Source: Przewalskia tangutica
Lineage: Eukaryota > Streptophyta > Magnoliopsida > Solanales > Solanaceae
Assembly: GCA_029844215.1 (NCBI GenBank)
Contig: CM056724.1
Span: 79,937,093-80,001,092, forward strand
Length of the DNA stretch: 64,000 bases
Reading direction: 5' to 3'
Part shown: in pieces, positions 61,198 through 64,000 of the stretch
Numbering within the stretch: the first letter of the stretch is position 1
How the letters are laid out: each line of letters opens with the position of its first letter
Notes under the pieces: generated by a model
Seen by the model: only the letters and a program-made list of their open reading frames with translations
Databases searched by the model: none
Told to the model about the DNA's origin: nothing
Program-made: the position numbers and the translations under genes

Positions 61198-63855
61198 ATG
61201 GGCCACTCCAATGGCCCGCATGAGGTATTCCCCGCATCGAGGGTAGCTACTCCCCGGTAGCGTCCTGGACTCGCCGTCGCGTAGCGCAAAGACCGCGTGA
61301 CCACAAGGGCGCATACTAACTGGAACTCCGTAGCTCGCATAGGCCATCTGCACTGCATAAGGTATTCTCGAATCATAGGTCACTAGACACTTTGAGTCTA
61401 CCCGCGTCGGAGGCGGCTTAACCGGAATCATGAGTGATATAATATCAACATAGCGGTTTATCGTTAAACAATCTAAGCATAATAAGGAAAACCCTCTACA
61501 CAAACATCACAAGATACTAACTCACGTAGCATCCTAACATGTTTACTTATCAAGTCAACAAGAAAGTATTACAAGACTATCACAAATCAATACAATCAAG
61601 TTATTCACACAAGGTACTTCCTACATTAGGCTAACAAGTTCGGGTTTTTAGCCCCAAAGTACTTTATGTATTACTCTTTGTAAAATCAAGTAACAACATT
61701 CTTTTCCCAACGCTTAAGTTTGCCTAATTTCAATTACTCAAGTTTCTCATTTTCGAAAGGTTTCGTAGTTCATAGCTTTAATCCTTTAAAACAATTTGAG
61801 AAACATATACCCTAAGTGTGAGTAGGTTATTATTATTCATAACAATCTTATTACAGCAGCCATGATCTAGTAAATGTAATATCATTTTGTCTCATCTTAG
61901 CTCCTATGCAGATGGAAGTTTCTACTGGTTTTAATAATACTTTATTAGTCAAAATATTTCCCTTTATTAGGTCTGCTTTGTTTTGTTCGACATTTATTCT
62001 TATCGTTAAATAATCATTCGTTTTTAAATAAAAAAATACTATTTACTCACGAATGAGGTTTCACACTTTTAACAAAATTCATATTAGTATAATAAGTCAA
62101 GTCTCTTATTTCCTTAAATCAATAAATCGTTCTTTTTATCACTCTTAGCCGTTATACCTAACTTCCCATAAAGCTAGTATAACTCTTAAGCTTTTAAAAC
62201 CAAGTGTTACTCTTCAAAAAAGGTTTCTTAATTCGTTTGAACTTCTTCAGACTCTTTTTATTCAGGCTTAAGTCAGAAGACATTGCAGTAATTATTATTC
62301 AGGCTTAAGTCCGAAGACATTGCCGTAATTATTATTAAGGCTTAAGTCCGAAGACATTGCCGTAATTATTATTGGGCTTAAGTCAGAAGACATTGCCGTA
62401 ATTATTATTCGATTAACACACGTCGTCTACCGTACTATATACATATTCTTTAAAATATCATGCTCGAGAGGATAGGAAGAATCACATACCTTCTCGTGAA
62501 ATCCACCGCCAAGTTGAATATGTCGCAGAGAATCGACCTATAATGATCAAATCGTCTATCAACGTCGGTATCTTGTACAAAGCTCTAGCGGAGGTTCGTT
62601 ATTCTATGGACATTTGGGCGCACTTCCCTACGGTGAGCTACTCAAGTCTCATGTGAAAACAGTCACATGTAAGTCTGAGTTCTATTATTCATCTTTTAAA
62701 CCCTTCTACTGTGATATCAGTTCAATTCTATTCTTTAATATCCTTCTAAGTATTTATACTTATTCCTATACTTCTACAGTATGTATATTCTAATTACAAA
62801 AGGAGGATAAGGTTATTTACCTCGGTAAGCCCAATAATATCCTAGATAAAGTCGCGCCTGAGCAAGGTTTAGCTCCTAAGTTGTGCGCTCCGGTAGCTCC
62901 AAGAAAACCTTAGAAGTTCTTCACAACTTCTACTAAGGACTAAGGGATTTGGGCTAGGGTATTTTGGGCATTATTATAACAATACTAGAAGGCAACTTTT
63001 TAACCAAGGGAGGGGGGGTAGGTTTCGGCTAGGCTAGGGGGTTGCTCTCGGCTAGAGCTTCTCAAAGGGAGGTGTGTTTGGACGAAAACAACAAGAGGAG
63101 AGGAAGGATTTGAGACTTAGAAAGATTGCTCAATTTAGGATGAAATAACTCTTCAACAAGGGGGGTATTTATAGGTCAAGACATGGCCAACCAATGGCCA
63201 AGATGGTGCCAAGTGCAAGGCAAGTGTAAGGTCAAGATTAGGGCAAGTGTCCTTGGCCAACTTGCACACAAAATATCCTACCAACTACAAGACAAAGATG
63301 GCCATCCATTCTACCTATTGCGTGACAAGTCCACCAATGAGGGGGGGAAATGTGTCGCCCTCTCGTTGGTCCAATGTGTTTCGTCTCTCGTAAAAATCCG
63401 AAAAAATTAGAAATGAAATCGCGGTATTTTATCCTACGCGAGTCTTGTAAAACGTTTCGTCGGAAAACGACTCTAAACGGGTGTTGTGCACAAAGTGAAA
63501 TCGTCCAAGCCAACTAGGGGGGGTGACACGTGTCGCCCTCCTACACGTCCAAAATATTTCATCTTCCGAAAATATCCACAATGGCCAAAATCTCGAAAAC
63601 AAAGTGGACCCCACAGCTGTAAATTTTCTCCGTGGGCCCACGTGACCATTCAGAAAATAAAATTCCATAATTCTCTAATATTCCAAGAAGTCCGAATACC
63701 AAATGGGAATCAATTCCCATTAACGAACCTTTTTCCTTCACAAAAACCGGAAACTTTTCCGTGGAAAAATCACCTCGTTCTTCCTTTCCAATTTCAATGT
63801 CGTATTCTCGTACGTACGTCCTCGCATACATACCCTGAAACTACGGGGTATAACA
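61198..63855 (-). repeat. LTR E, right piece
   Basis: Resumes after F and ends ACGGGGTATAACA at 63855. The part to about 62200 resembles LTR B (for example 61500-61580). From about 62420 to 63420 it resembles family II LTR C (CAAGACATGGCCAACCAATG). TATA at 63166-63173. The U3 stretch 63510-63840 matches no other LTR in the window. Confidence 0.82.
62258..62409 (-). repeat. 37-bp tandem repeat, 4 units, in LTR E
   Basis: Unit TTCAGGCTTAAGTCAGAAGA then CATTGCCGTAATTATTA. Four head-to-tail copies start at about 62260, 62298, 62335 and 62372. Other LTRs have one copy (B, C, D, G) or two (A, F) at the same place. Confidence 0.9.
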
Positions 63856-64000
63856 ACCATTCTCTTTACCTCTCTTAAAACGTTATACCTAACTTCCCAT
63901 AAAGCTAGTATAACTCTTCTTTATTATCACACATCAAGTCAGTTACCTTTTAAAACCACAAAGCATTTTACAAATGTACGTCTACCGTACTACATAGTTA
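63856..64000 (-). repeat. Interior of another B-type LTR at the window edge
   Basis: All 145 bases equal 15862-16006 in LTR B, including ACAAATG where LTR B' has ACACATG. The E-type element therefore sits in, or is joined to, a further B-type LTR extending right of the window. Confidence 0.85.

Larger units (their letters stand above)
40591..63855 (-). mobile_element. E-type element: partial internal region and 5' LTR, with F nested
   Basis: Minus-strand element represented by internal sequence 40591-41778 (gag and PBS) and a 5' LTR split into 41779-42498 and 61198-63855 (3378 bp together) by insertion of F. The internal region resembles B but is clearly diverged, and the LTR is distinct. 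It is therefore not simply the right half of the B array. Its 3' half and 3' LTR were lost, probably in the rearrangement at 31840. Confidence 0.75.

Overview
This window is plant nuclear DNA made entirely of nested long-terminal-repeat (LTR) retrotransposons. I found no host gene, tRNA, rRNA or CRISPR. The elements are Ty3/gypsy. They have TGTTATACC...GACA/CACA termini, a primer-binding site (PBS) for initiator-Met tRNA (AGTGGTATCAGAGCAGT), a purine tract (PPT) against the 3' LTR, and in one copy gag, PR, RT, RNase H and IN plus a chromodomain-like tail (Tekay/Del-type chromovirus). Protease and IN motifs resemble elements I know from asterids such as Solanaceae, but the host species cannot be read from the window. 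Such density suggests pericentromeric or other heterochromatin.

Layout: H LTR (-) 1-114 and 8955-11466, split by element A (-) 115-8954. Then a 5'-truncated element J (+) 11467-13945. Next a B array (-): LTR 13946-17422, internal 1, LTR 26965-30448, internal 2 cut off near 31839. Element C (-) 17825-24746 sits inside internal 1. Element D (+) ~31840-40590 has a U3-truncated 5' LTR. An E-type element (-) follows: internal 40591-41778 and LTR 41779-42498 plus 61198-63855. Its LTR is split by element F (-) 42499-61197, whose own LTR is split by the full-length element G (+) 45379-55027. The last 145 bases are the interior of another B-type LTR.

Two related LTR families are present. Family I (A, B, D, F, H, J; LTRs 3.2-3.5 kb) has short internal regions of about 2.1-2.6 kb holding a gag remnant, sometimes an IN C-terminal fossil, and no RT: a non-autonomous, TR-GAG-like design. 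Family II (C, G; LTRs about 2.37 kb) includes G, the only copy with all pol domains. C is a deletion derivative keeping gag and PR. E has a third, mosaic LTR. The families share termini, PBS, a PPT-side palindrome and other cis elements, so a G-like element could have mobilised the others in trans. This is inference.

Sequence quality matters here. LTR pairs that are otherwise nearly identical differ mostly at CAG/CTG, CCG and CCAGG contexts, even in the PBS. That pattern looks like basecalling error at CHG-methylated cytosines. Many frameshifts reported below may therefore be technical, and 'pseudogene' describes the sequence as given.
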